This document shows, in pieces, positions 19,047 to 26,927 of a DNA stretch of 64,000 nt. How positions within the stretch are numbered: position 1 is the first letter of the stretch; every line of letters starts with the position of its first letter. Both the position numbers and the translations under genes were made by a program. Source of the stretch: Burkholderia pseudomultivorans (lineage in GTDB: Bacteria; Pseudomonadota; Gammaproteobacteria; Burkholderiales; Burkholderiaceae); the NCBI RefSeq assembly GCF_001718415.1, contig NZ_CP013377.1, positions 2,170,001 to 2,234,000 on the forward strand, read 5' to 3'. The notes beneath the pieces were generated by a model. That model saw only the letters and a list, made by a program, of their open reading frames with translations, ran no database searches and was not told the origin of the DNA.

Positions 19047-19232
19047 TCACCCCTTTGCCGCTGCGGCCTTGCCCGTTTCTGCCTTTTGCGAGGCTTTCGC
19101 CTCCTTCGGTTCTGGCGCGGACGCGTCCGCGATTCCTGCATCGACGAGCCGGGCCGCGTGCTCGTCTTCGAACCCAGCGACATCGCCGGGCGTGTACTGT
19201 GCGTAGTGCCGCTTGAACTTGACCACCTTCAT
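19047..19232 (-). CDS. Small head-region protein, unknown function
   Basis: This 61-residue protein has the pattern MKVVKFKRHYAQYTPGDVAGF followed by an Ala/Lys-rich tail. Small proteins of this kind often sit between capsid and connector genes in HK97-like phages, and their role is not known. I choose ATG 19232 because GGAG stands about eight bases upstream. In-frame starts at 19247 and 19277 lack this. Confidence 0.65.
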   Translation of the reverse strand: MKVVKFKRHYAQYTPGDVAGFEDEHAARLVDAGIADASAPEPKEAKASQKAETGKAAAAKG

Positions 19233-19291
19233 GTTTTTCTCCGACATGCTGCCTGCCCGCCAACAGGCGGGCGGCACGGTTACAGATTCGC

Positions 19292-20599
19292 TTACGCGCC
19301 CCAGGTCACGCCGGCCAGCACGGAAATCGACTCGACGTGACGCGGACCGAAGTCGTTCTTCGCGATCACGCGGATCAGCGTCTGATCGCGCTGGAACGCG
19401 CTGATCATGTTGCCGTCGGCGTCCTTGTAGGTCGCCTCCTTGCTGTAGTCGATTTCCAGCGTTTCTTCCTCGCCGATGAACACGTCGCCGAAGTCGGTGA
19501 AGTAGATTTCCGACTCGTTCGCACCGTCGCCGAGATTGATCGGCACTTGCGTCGTCTTGCCGACCGGATAGCCCTTCAGCATGCCGTTGGCGAGTTCCGG
19601 ATAGACCTTGTTGCCGTTGCCATCGCGCAGGCCTTCGAGGAATCGGAACGTACGCGGCGCCATGATCCAGCCCGGCTGCGTGAGGTTGGCGTCGGCGTTC
19701 TCCAGCGCCAGAATGGCCTTGCCGAGATCCGTTTCGATCTTTTGCAGCGTCGAACCGTCGCTGGCCGGCAAGACGTTGCCGGGAAGCGCCCAGAAGCGGA
19801 GGCCCTTCGGGGTGTTCGCGGTGCCGTCGTCGCGAATGAATGCCTTGTCTTCGCGCGCCCCGATTGCGGCCGTGAGGTCACCGACCACGATCTGATCGAC
19901 GTTGGGATTCACGCCGGCGTACTTGATCAGGTCGTTCGCGATCGGGACCAGCGCGGCCATCTTCTTGGCCGTCAGCTTCAGATCGTCGAACTGTTGTTGC
20001 GTCGTCGGGATGTCGGTGTCGGCGCCGATGTAGCCGACGATGGCGCCGCCCTTCAGACGCGGGATGGTGATATTTCCGTTCGAGAGCGGCAGCGTACGAG
20101 CGCCGAGCTTGCGGACCACGGACTTCGGGCGCAGCAGTTCGATGACCTCGCTCGACAGGTTCTCGGGCACCAGGACGCCACCCGCGCCCGGCGAAAGGGT
20201 GTTCAGCGACATTGCGACCTCTTCGCCGAAGCCGCGCTCGATCGCGATTTTCGACGCGAGCTGCGCATCCCCCCGCGCCGCCGCAAGCGCGCGAACCATG
20301 CGGGCCATCTTCGCGCCCTTCACTTCCTGCGCCTTCGGCTGTGCCGGCACGCTCGCCGCGGCCGGCGCAGCAACGGCGGCCGGCGCCGGGTCAACCGGCA
20401 CTGCCGCAGCTGCGGCCATCCGCTCCGCCGCTTCCGCGCGCTCGATCTGCGCAGTCAGATCGTTGAATTTCGAGCTGAGATGATCGAATTCGGCTTGCTG
20501 CTCGACCGACAATGCGGTGCCGCCCAACTCGATCGCCGCAAGCGCCTGCACACGCTGGTTGACGGCTGCGCGTTCGCGGCGGAGTTCATTGATGTTCAC
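19292..20599 (-). CDS. Major capsid protein, HK97 fold
   Basis: This is a 435-residue HK97-type capsid protein (TIGR01554). Residues 1 to about 100 form an Ala/Pro-rich helical delta domain that acts as scaffold and should be removed by the S49 protease encoded just upstream. The mature part starts near GEEVAMSLNTLSPGAGGVLVP and contains the family segments DDGTANTPKGL and EEETLEIDYS. The start is GTG 20599 with a strong AGGAGAAGG ribosome site. A terminator-like hairpin stands between it and the protease gene. Confidence 0.93.
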   Translation of the reverse strand: MNINELRRERAAVNQRVQALAAIELGGTALSVEQQAEFDHLSSKFNDLTAQIERAEAAERMAAAAAVPVDPAPAAVAAPAAASVPAQPKAQEVKGAKMARMVRALAAARGDAQLASKIAIERGFGEEVAMSLNTLSPGAGGVLVPENLSSEVIELLRPKSVVRKLGARTLPLSNGNITIPRLKGGAIVGYIGADTDIPTTQQQFDDLKLTAKKMAALVPIANDLIKYAGVNPNVDQIVVGDLTAAIGAREDKAFIRDDGTANTPKGLRFWALPGNVLPASDGSTLQKIETDLGKAILALENADANLTQPGWIMAPRTFRFLEGLRDGNGNKVYPELANGMLKGYPVGKTTQVPINLGDGANESEIYFTDFGDVFIGEEETLEIDYSKEATYKDADGNMISAFQRDQTLIRVIAKNDFGPRHVESISVLAGVTWGA

Positions 20600-20611
20600 T
20601 TACCTTCTCCT

Positions 20612-20637
20612 AAAAAAAATGCCACCCAAAGGTGGCA
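20612..20637 (-). terminator. Hairpin plus T-run upstream of capsid gene
   Basis: TGCCACC/GGTGGCA with a short loop is followed by eight T residues on the minus strand, and then by the capsid ribosome site AGGAGAAGG. It has the form of an intrinsic terminator inside the late operon. Confidence 0.7.
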
Positions 20638-20699
20638 GTGCTCAACTGAGACGCGAACGCGCTCGGATGTTGATCGTGAAAAATTCGATTTTTGGCCAG

Positions 20700-21668
20700 T
20701 TACATCACGGATTGCATGTTCATCGCGGCCGCGCGCGCGGAGACACTACGCCGCGCGTTGCCGCTCTGGCGCTCGGTGCGCGATGCGCGCACTTCGGCAG
20801 CAATCCGGTTGATCGCTGCCTGCGGCGTCTCGACGCTATCCGCAAGCCCTGCATCGACACCTTGCTGACCGAAGAAGATGCCCGCCTGCGTGTCCTTCAC
20901 CGCTTGCGTGCTCAGCCCGCGGAAGCTCGCGATTGCATCGACGAACTGCTTGTAGCTGTTTTGCACCATGCTGGTGAGGAACGCCAGCGACTGATCGCTC
21001 AGCGGCTCATGCGGGGTGAGATCGTTCTTGTGATTCCCGGCAAACACCGAGGTCACCTTGATCCCTTGCTGCTCATCACGCTTCGAAACGTCGAGATGGT
21101 TGGCGATGACGCCGATCGAACCCACGCCGGACGTACGGCTGACGATGACCTTCGATGCAGCGGCGGCGATCAGATACCCGCCCGAGAATGCCGAGAAGTT
21201 GACGATCGCCGTGACCGGCTTCACCAGCGACGCAGCCCGAATATCGTCGGCCAGTTCGAATGCGCCGGTCGCGCTCCCGCCATTGCTGTCGATATCGAGA
21301 ACGATGTGCTCGACGGCCGGATCCGCAACTGCCTGATTCACGGCAGTTCGCAGGCCTTCGTAGCTGGTCATCGGCTCGCACGGGTTCATGTGAGCGGACC
21401 GCGACACCAGGATTCCCGAAACCGGAATGATGTCCATACCGGTATCAGCTACCAGGGCACGACGACGCTCCGATGCCGCGGCCATCTGCACACCGCTGTC
21501 GAACTCATCGTCCTCCATGATCTTCGGCTGTGCGTTGTTCACGGTCAGGTTGACGATGTTCAGGTTGAGCGCGTGATTCGCCCACTGCACCGCCAGCGAC
21601 ATCATCGGGTCCGTGACGAGCTGCGGCTGATTGAAAATCAGACTTGCGAGTCTGAGGTGCGGTTTCAA
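20700..21668 (-). CDS. Head maturation protease, S49/ClpP-like
   Basis: This 322-residue SppA-type serine protease should cleave the capsid delta domain. VLDIDSNGGSATGAFELAD marks the ClpP-fold core. AFSGGYLIAAAA holds the likely catalytic Ser, and SKRDEQQGIKVTSVFAG holds the likely Lys. It lies between portal and capsid, as expected. The start is TTG 21668, which overlaps the portal stop (TTGA). A later ATG (MMSLAVQWANH) is possible but would lose the family-like N-terminus. Confidence 0.88.
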   Translation of the reverse strand: MKPHLRLASLIFNQPQLVTDPMMSLAVQWANHALNLNIVNLTVNNAQPKIMEDDEFDSGVQMAAASERRRALVADTGMDIIPVSGILVSRSAHMNPCEPMTSYEGLRTAVNQAVADPAVEHIVLDIDSNGGSATGAFELADDIRAASLVKPVTAIVNFSAFSGGYLIAAAASKVIVSRTSGVGSIGVIANHLDVSKRDEQQGIKVTSVFAGNHKNDLTPHEPLSDQSLAFLTSMVQNSYKQFVDAIASFRGLSTQAVKDTQAGIFFGQQGVDAGLADSVETPQAAINRIAAEVRASRTERQSGNARRSVSARAAAMNMQSVM

Positions 21669-22924
21669 GAAAGGATCCTCCCAATTTCGTCGATCTGCGC
21701 TTTCGTCGGCTCGGACTTCCCTGGAGGGAATTGCTGCGGCTTCGACGCGTCGACCATGTTCATAGGACTCAGGTAGACGTCGCCGCCCTTGACTGGCGGC
21801 ATGTTCTCAAGCCGGCGAATGTCGTTGATCGATAGCCAGCCCCACTGGCGTCCGACCGCATAAGCTGCGTAGCGCGACGACTGATCGCCTCGCAGCAGCC
21901 CCGCGAGGTTGTATTCGATGAAATACTGCTTGCGCTCCGACGGCAGGAGCAGGTCACGCGTCTTTGCCTGCTCGTGCCGTTTAACCCACGGCAACAGTGT
22001 GTAGATGACGAACTGGAGCGACTGATGCTCGATGTTGCTGAATGTCGCCCGCTCCAGCTCGTTCACCATGTGGGCCGGAATTTTGTAGATCCGGGCGATG
22101 TCGAGCGCGGAGAGGCGCAACGCGTCAATGAGCGCTGCGTCGACGTTCGTCATCGACAGCGGCTTGAACGTCATGCCCTCCTGCAGAAGTGCGACTTTCT
22201 TCGCGTTACCCGATCCGCCGAACTTCGCGTTCCAGCCGTCCGTGATGCGATCCACGCTCGCTTGATCCTTGAGCGCCGGGCTCTCCTTTGGCCGTTCGAT
22301 CACGCCCGACAGCGCCGTGCCGTTCATGAAAGACTTGCCGGCGTATTGCTGGATAGCCTGCGCATGTCCGATTGCGTTCGCATGAAGCAGAACCGGCGAC
22401 AGCCCCGTATAGCCGTTGATCGACATCCAGCGAACGTGATGCACCATCCGCTTCGGCATCGGATCGGATCCGTAGATGCGATAGACAGGCATGAGATCCG
22501 AGCCCTTCATGACCGTCATGGCCTCGTTGTCGAGCGGATACAGCCCTTGAATCACGCCGTCCGGATCGCGATCGATGAAGCTGTAGCTGTTTCCGCGAAG
22601 GCCGGCAGCCACCTGCGACTGCTCCTGAAACTCAAAAGGCGTCTGCCACGGGTTCGGCTCGTACTTCAGAATCGAATACAGCGGATGATCGACCGCCGGC
22701 TTCCTGTCGTCGCCGGATCGCTCATATAGCTCGATCGGCAACTGCGCGATGCTCTCCGCGAGCAGCGTGACGCAGTTCTGCAAGACGGTCAGCGACAGCG
22801 CGCTCGCGGGGGTAACCACCTGGCCGGCGTCGGATCGCGAGCTACCAAGCAGCGCCGATATCCACCCGCCAGCACCCATCTGCGTCTGGCCGCTGTTGGA
22901 GAGCAATTGCCTACTGAAAAACAT
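21665..22924 (-). CDS. Portal protein, HK97 family
   Basis: This is a 419-residue portal (TIGR01537/HK97 gp3-like) that forms the dodecameric DNA channel. It begins MFFSRQLLSNSGQTQ and has LTVLQNCVTLLAESIAQLP, DHPLYSILKYEPNPWQTPF and IYKIPAHMVNELERATFSNI, all typical of the family. ATG 22924 follows a clear GGAG site (AAGGAGTAACCCT). The frame is open upstream to 23014, but that overlaps the small membrane gene. Confidence 0.92.
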   Translation of the reverse strand: MFFSRQLLSNSGQTQMGAGGWISALLGSSRSDAGQVVTPASALSLTVLQNCVTLLAESIAQLPIELYERSGDDRKPAVDHPLYSILKYEPNPWQTPFEFQEQSQVAAGLRGNSYSFIDRDPDGVIQGLYPLDNEAMTVMKGSDLMPVYRIYGSDPMPKRMVHHVRWMSINGYTGLSPVLLHANAIGHAQAIQQYAGKSFMNGTALSGVIERPKESPALKDQASVDRITDGWNAKFGGSGNAKKVALLQEGMTFKPLSMTNVDAALIDALRLSALDIARIYKIPAHMVNELERATFSNIEHQSLQFVIYTLLPWVKRHEQAKTRDLLLPSERKQYFIEYNLAGLLRGDQSSRYAAYAVGRQWGWLSINDIRRLENMPPVKGGDVYLSPMNMVDASKPQQFPPGKSEPTKAQIDEIGRILS

Positions 22925-22928
22925 AGGG

Positions 22929-23114
22929 TTACTCCTTCGGCTGACCGGCGCGCACGGCGCGAGCAGCAGCCAGATCCGCAAGGAACGCCCACACCAGCAG
23001 GAGCACGCCGGCAACGATAAGCCCGATCGGCAGGCTAATCAGCACCACACCCGTCACCAGTAGCGCGAACCCGAGCAGGCCGGCCACCCAGGCCGCAATA
23101 CCAATAGAATTCAA
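22929..23114 (-). CDS. Small two-helix membrane protein between terminase and portal
   Basis: This 61-residue protein consists almost entirely of two hydrophobic helices ([20 protein letters not shown], then [17 protein letters not shown]) with a short charged tail. The start is TTG 23114, which overlaps the terminase stop (TTGA). A membrane protein within the packaging genes is unusual. It could affect superinfection or lysis, but nothing in the sequence decides this. Confidence 0.6.
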   Translation of the reverse strand: MNSIGIAAWVAGLLGFALLVTGVVLISLPIGLIVAGVLLLVWAFLADLAAARAVRAGQPKE

Positions 23115-24832
23115 ACACCCACCCCTTGATCGTAGATCGACTCGGAATCGACGCGGTCGGCCAGCATTGCCCGGCCCACTGCCATAATCAGCGCCACGGC
23201 GCCGTCGATTTTGTTGTCGTTGCCTTGCTTGATCGGACGCACCACATCGTCATTACCAGGCAAGTTCTTGCCAATGACGTTGCCGATACACCACGTCATG
23301 ATCGGATTTCCGTCGTGATGGAACCGGCCCGACGTAATGGCAGCCTCCAGTTCCTTCATCGGATCGGACATGTTCGTGTAGTTCTGCACGATCGTGACCG
23401 GCGTAAGGCCTTCGTCATCAAGCTGGTGCGACAGGTTCGTTGCGCCGTGTGGATCGAGCGGCGTGCATTGAACCGGACACCGCCGGTTTGCGTCCTTCGC
23501 TTCTTCCAGAATGTCGCGATAGTCGATCTCCGCGCCATCTGTTTCGAACAGAAAGCCTTGGTTGACCCACGCCTGATACCGCTCCGCCATGCGACGGTTC
23601 TCGGTATTGCGTACCGTGTCCTCGGGCACCCAGAACCGCGGCGCAACGCAGAAGTAATGCCGCCGCCCGTCGGTATCACGCCAGAAGATGCGAGCCATGC
23701 TGTTCAAGTCGAGCTTGCGCGCCATGTCGAGCGCAAGCACGCAATCTTGTCCCTCGAATTGCTCGAGGGACAGCGAACGGTCTTCGCATGCTTTCCAGTC
23801 TTCCAGGTTGAAATAGCCGGCCTTGGCCGACGTCCAAACGTTCAAGTGCTTCGTCTTGAACGTGTTCGTGAACCGCGCCGACTTGATCGCGCGCTGCTGC
23901 TGGCTCTCCAGGTACTCCTGATAGACCGAAATTCCGATATTCGGATTGGCTTTCGCCAGCACACGCGGATCGGTCCAGTCGTCTCCGTCGTCGATCGTCC
24001 AGATCCAGCCGAAAAGCTCGTCGTCGGGAACCGTCCCTTCGAGCATTTCGATCACCTGTCGGCGCTTGTCGAAGCACGGCCCCTCGATGTTGGCGCCCGC
24101 CGTCGTGATGATGAACATCAGCGGCTGACGGCGCGCCCCCATCCCGGTCAGCATCGTTTCGTACAGTGCGGCGCTGTCGTGTTCGTGATATTCGTCGACG
24201 ATCGCACACGATGGAGACGCACCGTCGCCCGGGTTGCCGATAATCGGCTCGAACCGACTGCCATCTGCCGGCTTGTTCATATTCGAGGCATTCACCTCGA
24301 TTCCGGCCGACTCGATCAGCATCGGCGAGCGCTTGACCATCAACTGAGCTGGGCGAAAGACCTCCCATGCCTGCTTTTCAGACGTCGCGCCCGAATAGAC
24401 CTCTGCGCCGAACTCCTCGTCGAGCACGAACATCCCGATGCCGACGCCTGCGGCAATCACCGATTTGCCGTTCTTTCTGGGAACCTCCCAGTAGCTTTCT
24501 CGGAACCGGCGCTTGCCGGTGCGCTTGCTGAGCCATCCAAAGGTCGCCATCAGGCCGAACTTCTGCCAAGGCTCCAGCGTTACCAGCTGTCCCTTGAACG
24601 CCCACTCGCCTTTTGTGTGCGGCAGCAGTTCAATGAGCGCGAGCTTTCGCTCTGCGGCCTCCGCATCGAACTTCCATCGGAAGTCCTTCTTTCTGCTCGC
24701 CGCAAGGTCGTCAAGGTGGCGCTTGCAAGCAAGTTGCACATAGCGGCAGGCGACCCGCTTGCCACGAACGACTTCCCGCGCGAACTTTAGCCCCTGCTCT
24801 ACGCGCGGGAAATTCGTCGCCATGTCTTCCAA
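23111..24832 (-). CDS. Terminase large subunit
   Basis: This 573-residue packaging motor is of the HK97 gp2/phiE125 type. ATPase motifs are a deviant Walker A ([13 protein letters not shown]) and Walker B with its acidic pair ([11 protein letters not shown]). The C-terminal half has the nuclease pattern with acidic residues ([15 protein letters not shown], then [16 protein letters not shown]). The start may be TTG 24832, directly after the small subunit stop, or ATG 24823. Both are in frame and differ by three residues. Confidence 0.92.
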   Translation of the reverse strand: MEDMATNFPRVEQGLKFAREVVRGKRVACRYVQLACKRHLDDLAASRKKDFRWKFDAEAAERKLALIELLPHTKGEWAFKGQLVTLEPWQKFGLMATFGWLSKRTGKRRFRESYWEVPRKNGKSVIAAGVGIGMFVLDEEFGAEVYSGATSEKQAWEVFRPAQLMVKRSPMLIESAGIEVNASNMNKPADGSRFEPIIGNPGDGASPSCAIVDEYHEHDSAALYETMLTGMGARRQPLMFIITTAGANIEGPCFDKRRQVIEMLEGTVPDDELFGWIWTIDDGDDWTDPRVLAKANPNIGISVYQEYLESQQQRAIKSARFTNTFKTKHLNVWTSAKAGYFNLEDWKACEDRSLSLEQFEGQDCVLALDMARKLDLNSMARIFWRDTDGRRHYFCVAPRFWVPEDTVRNTENRRMAERYQAWVNQGFLFETDGAEIDYRDILEEAKDANRRCPVQCTPLDPHGATNLSHQLDDEGLTPVTIVQNYTNMSDPMKELEAAITSGRFHHDGNPIMTWCIGNVIGKNLPGNDDVVRPIKQGNDNKIDGAVALIMAVGRAMLADRVDSESIYDQGVGV

Positions 24833-25318
24833 TCATTTGCCGAGTAGCTTCGCGAAAGGGTTGTCCGGTGTCTTCGGCTTGGCGCCGACCAGGCGCTGCC
24901 TGCTCGCCGGGTCGAGCCCAAGCATTGCGCCGAAACTCGCCATTTGCGCCGCCGCCTCCTTCACAACGGTCGCGGCCGGATTCTTCATCGGACTGCCTTG
25001 CGAGCTGTCGACGACTGGACCGTTGCGAGTCAGATCGTCCTGCGCAGTGCGCCAGTTTCCATAGGCCGAACAGAAAATCTCGACAATGTGCAGGTCGGTC
25101 ACCTGCAAGATTTTTTGCCCGCAAAGCAGCGGGACAACGCGCTCCCACATGTCGCGCGCCTCGCCGGCTATCCACTCCGGCGGTTCGATGTTGGTGACCA
25201 GTCCAAAATCCGGCTCGTCCCTATTCAACGCACGTTTGCCGGGGTTTCCGGCGGCGATTTTCCGCGCCGTCGGCTTGGGTTTTCTGCCCCGCCCCGGCAC
25301 TGACGCGATACCTCCCAC
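24833..25318 (-). CDS. Terminase small subunit, P27 family
   Basis: This 161-residue protein of the P27 family (TIGR01558) recognises the packaging site and recruits the large subunit. It has GRGRKPKPTARKIAAGNPGKR at the N-terminus and the family segment DLHIVEIFCSAYGNWRTAQ. The C-terminal DNPFAKLLGK is also typical. The start is GTG 25318. Confidence 0.88.
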   Translation of the reverse strand: MGGIASVPGRGRKPKPTARKIAAGNPGKRALNRDEPDFGLVTNIEPPEWIAGEARDMWERVVPLLCGQKILQVTDLHIVEIFCSAYGNWRTAQDDLTRNGPVVDSSQGSPMKNPAATVVKEAAAQMASFGAMLGLDPASRQRLVGAKPKTPDNPFAKLLGK

Positions 25319-25339
25319 TGGCCAACTCCTGAATTTTTA

Positions 25340-25400
25340 ATTTCGCGGGCGTAAAAATTCGACGAAGCGGGCGGTCCCGAAGGCGACGCTTCCCAGACTT
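25340..25400. other. Candidate cos (cohesive-end) region
   Basis: The 147-base gap between the HNH gene and the small terminase is where cos lies in HK97- and phiE125-type phages. It contains GAAGCGGGCG at 25364-25373 and two related GCGGGCG words about 25 bases apart. From memory, phiE125-type phages have 10-base 3' overhangs of similar composition, but I could not check this. Confidence 0.35.
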
Positions 25401-25414
25401 TTTCACCCCCCTCC

Positions 25415-25440
25415 CCGCCCGGCGCATCCGCCGGGCGGGC
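25415..25440. repeat. Perfect GC-rich inverted repeat beside the HNH gene
   Basis: Two 11-base arms (CCCGCCCGGCG and CGCCGGGCGGG) pair with a four-base loop. No T-run follows on either strand, so it is not a standard terminator. It lies next to the candidate cos and may be part of the packaging signal. Confidence 0.5.
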
Positions 25441-25465
25441 AACGGCCGAGCGCGACCGCCCCGCG

Positions 25466-25822
25466 TCAACGCAACCGCTCGCGAGCCGTCTTCGTCGCAT
25501 GGCAATCACGACAGATCCCTTGCAGGTTCTCATCGCGGTCGGTTCCGCCTCGGGCCTTTGAAATGATGTGGTCTACTGCCGTTGCCGCCGTCACGCGCCC
25601 GACTTGCAGGCAAGGCTGGCAAAGACCGCTGTCGCGACGCAGGATGCGCTGCCTGATCTTGTCCCACGCCGTTCCGTAACCCCGCACATGGCGATTGCCA
25701 CGCACCGCGTCCGGCTTCCATTTCACCGCCTCGTCGGCGTGCTTCTCGCAGTACGATTTGCCGTCTGCGACGAGTGCGCCGCACCCTCGGTGCTTGCACG
25801 GTTTCAACGGGCGTTTCGACAT
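25466..25822 (-). CDS. HNH endonuclease next to terminase
   Basis: This is a 118-residue HNH nuclease like HK97 gp74. Cysteine pairs (PCKHRGCGALVADG, then LCQPCLQVGRV) form a zinc knuckle. The motif VDHIISKARGGTDRDEN with CRDCHATK gives the catalytic His and the final H. Such proteins are needed with terminase for cos cleavage and head packaging. ATG 25822 is chosen because the family starts MSKRPLKPCKH. It is divergent from hicA, with only 40 bases between the start codons. Confidence 0.88.
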   Translation of the reverse strand: MSKRPLKPCKHRGCGALVADGKSYCEKHADEAVKWKPDAVRGNRHVRGYGTAWDKIRQRILRRDSGLCQPCLQVGRVTAATAVDHIISKARGGTDRDENLQGICRDCHATKTARERLR

Positions 25823-25827
25823 ATCTG

Positions 25828-25862
25828 TTGTGTATTCGTGTGTAGTGTGTATAATTACACAC
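25828..25862 (+). promoter_or_regulatory. hicAB promoter with operator palindrome
   Basis: A consensus -10 TATAAT (25850-25855) lies inside an inverted repeat GTGTGTA-TAAT-TACACAC (25845-25862) that ends directly at the hicA ATG. A weak -35 (TTGTGT) stands 16 bases upstream. The expected RNA start falls at or next to the ATG, so the hicA message may be leaderless. HicB is the probable autorepressor. Confidence 0.6.
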
Positions 25863-26045
25863 ATGAACAGCACCGAACTCATCAAGCGAATCAAGGCCGA
25901 TGGCTGGTACCACGTACACACTGTCGGGTCGCACCACCAGTTCAAGCACCCGACAAAGCCGGGCAAGGTAACGGTGCCTCACCCGAAGAAAGACCTGCTG
26001 ATCGCTACGGTGCGCAGCATCCTGAAGCAAGCCGGCCTGAAATGA
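25863..26045 (+). CDS. hicA: HicA family toxin
   Basis: This is a 60-residue mRNA interferase of the HicA type, a double-stranded RNA-binding fold. The catalytic His is in VGSHHQFKHP, and TVPHPKKDLLIATVRSILKQAG is the typical C-terminus. No ribosome site precedes ATG 25863. The frame is open to 25695, but only from here on does the protein match the family. It is followed after 24 bases by hicB. Confidence 0.92.
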   Translation: MNSTELIKRIKADGWYHVHTVGSHHQFKHPTKPGKVTVPHPKKDLLIATVRSILKQAGLK

Positions 26046-26069
26046 CCGGCAGTTTTTGAGGAGAGAAGA

Positions 26070-26465
26070 ATGCTCTATCCACTCTATGTCCACGTAGGCG
26101 ACGCCAAGCACGCGCACGGCGTCACATTCCCTGACTTCCCGGGCTGCTTCGCGGCGGCCGACACCTGGGAAGAACTTCCCGCTGCCGTACAGGAAGCGGT
26201 CGAAGCGCACTTCTACGATGAGGAAGGCCCGGTGCCGGCGCCGTCCGCGTTGGAAGCGCTTACCAGAAATCCCGAGTACGAAGGCGGCGTCTGGATGCTC
26301 TTCGATATCGATCTGTCGAAGATCAATTCGAAGGCCGTGCGCTTTAACGTGAGCATGCCCGAACGGCTCCTGCAGCAGATCGATGCGGCAGCGGGCGCAC
26401 GCAAGCTGTCGCGCTCGGCATTCCTCGCGCTTGCCGCCGAACACGAAATGGCCGCACACGCGTGA
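26070..26465 (+). CDS. hicB: HicB family antitoxin
   Basis: This 131-residue partner of HicA has two parts. The N-terminal half is the partial RNase H-like HicB fold (HGVTFPDFPGCFAAADTWEE), which binds HicA. The C-terminal part is a ribbon-helix-helix DNA-binding domain (RFNVSMPERLLQQIDAAA), which should repress the hicAB promoter. A GAGGAGAGAAG ribosome site precedes ATG 26070. The pair could stabilise the prophage or act against other phages. Confidence 0.92.
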   Translation: MLYPLYVHVGDAKHAHGVTFPDFPGCFAAADTWEELPAAVQEAVEAHFYDEEGPVPAPSALEALTRNPEYEGGVWMLFDIDLSKINSKAVRFNVSMPERLLQQIDAAAGARKLSRSAFLALAAEHEMAAHA

Positions 26466-26927
26466 CGATCTAATCGATCCGCCACCTGTGCGCTGTAACG
26501 CGATGTCGCTCGTCTCGCCGATCTGCGTAATGCAACCGAACGAGCGCGATGACCGCCACGACTGCGCGTACCCAGCGCGGGCGACGACGAAACATCAGCA
26601 CCGCCATATCGACTTCGGCCACATAAACGGAAAAAGCCCGCACGGCAAACCGGGCGGGCTTCGTTTCGGGCGCACCTCGCGCCCGACGTCGTCAATATAG
26701 CGAAACGCGAAGGGGTTTACAAGTGCTTTGTGTGCATTAGTCTGCACCATACCAAACGGACAGCTTCAGAACGACTGTCTCAGGTCACTAGAAGCCTCCT
26801 TTCACCCGCGCGAGAGGGCGTTTGCTACCCAGTCGGTTTCCTTGCTCGCGCCTGTGGAAGCTATTGTCTGAGTTTAGCCTTTAATCAAGGTTCTCCAGTT
26901 CCACCTTGCATCTAGCTAAGCCAGCAA
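26466..26927. other. Intergenic region between hicB and the patatin gene
   Basis: These 460 bases hold no convincing gene. The left half is GC-rich, and the right half (from about 26700) shows the same AT-richer composition as the patatin gene. The only clear element is the terminator at 26629-26661. Confidence 0.5.
26629..26661 (-). terminator. Terminator for the patatin transcript
   Basis: AGCCCGC/GCGGGCT forms a stem followed on the minus strand by TTTTT. It lies about 270 bases past the patatin gene stop and also faces the end of hicAB, so it may serve both directions. Confidence 0.55.
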
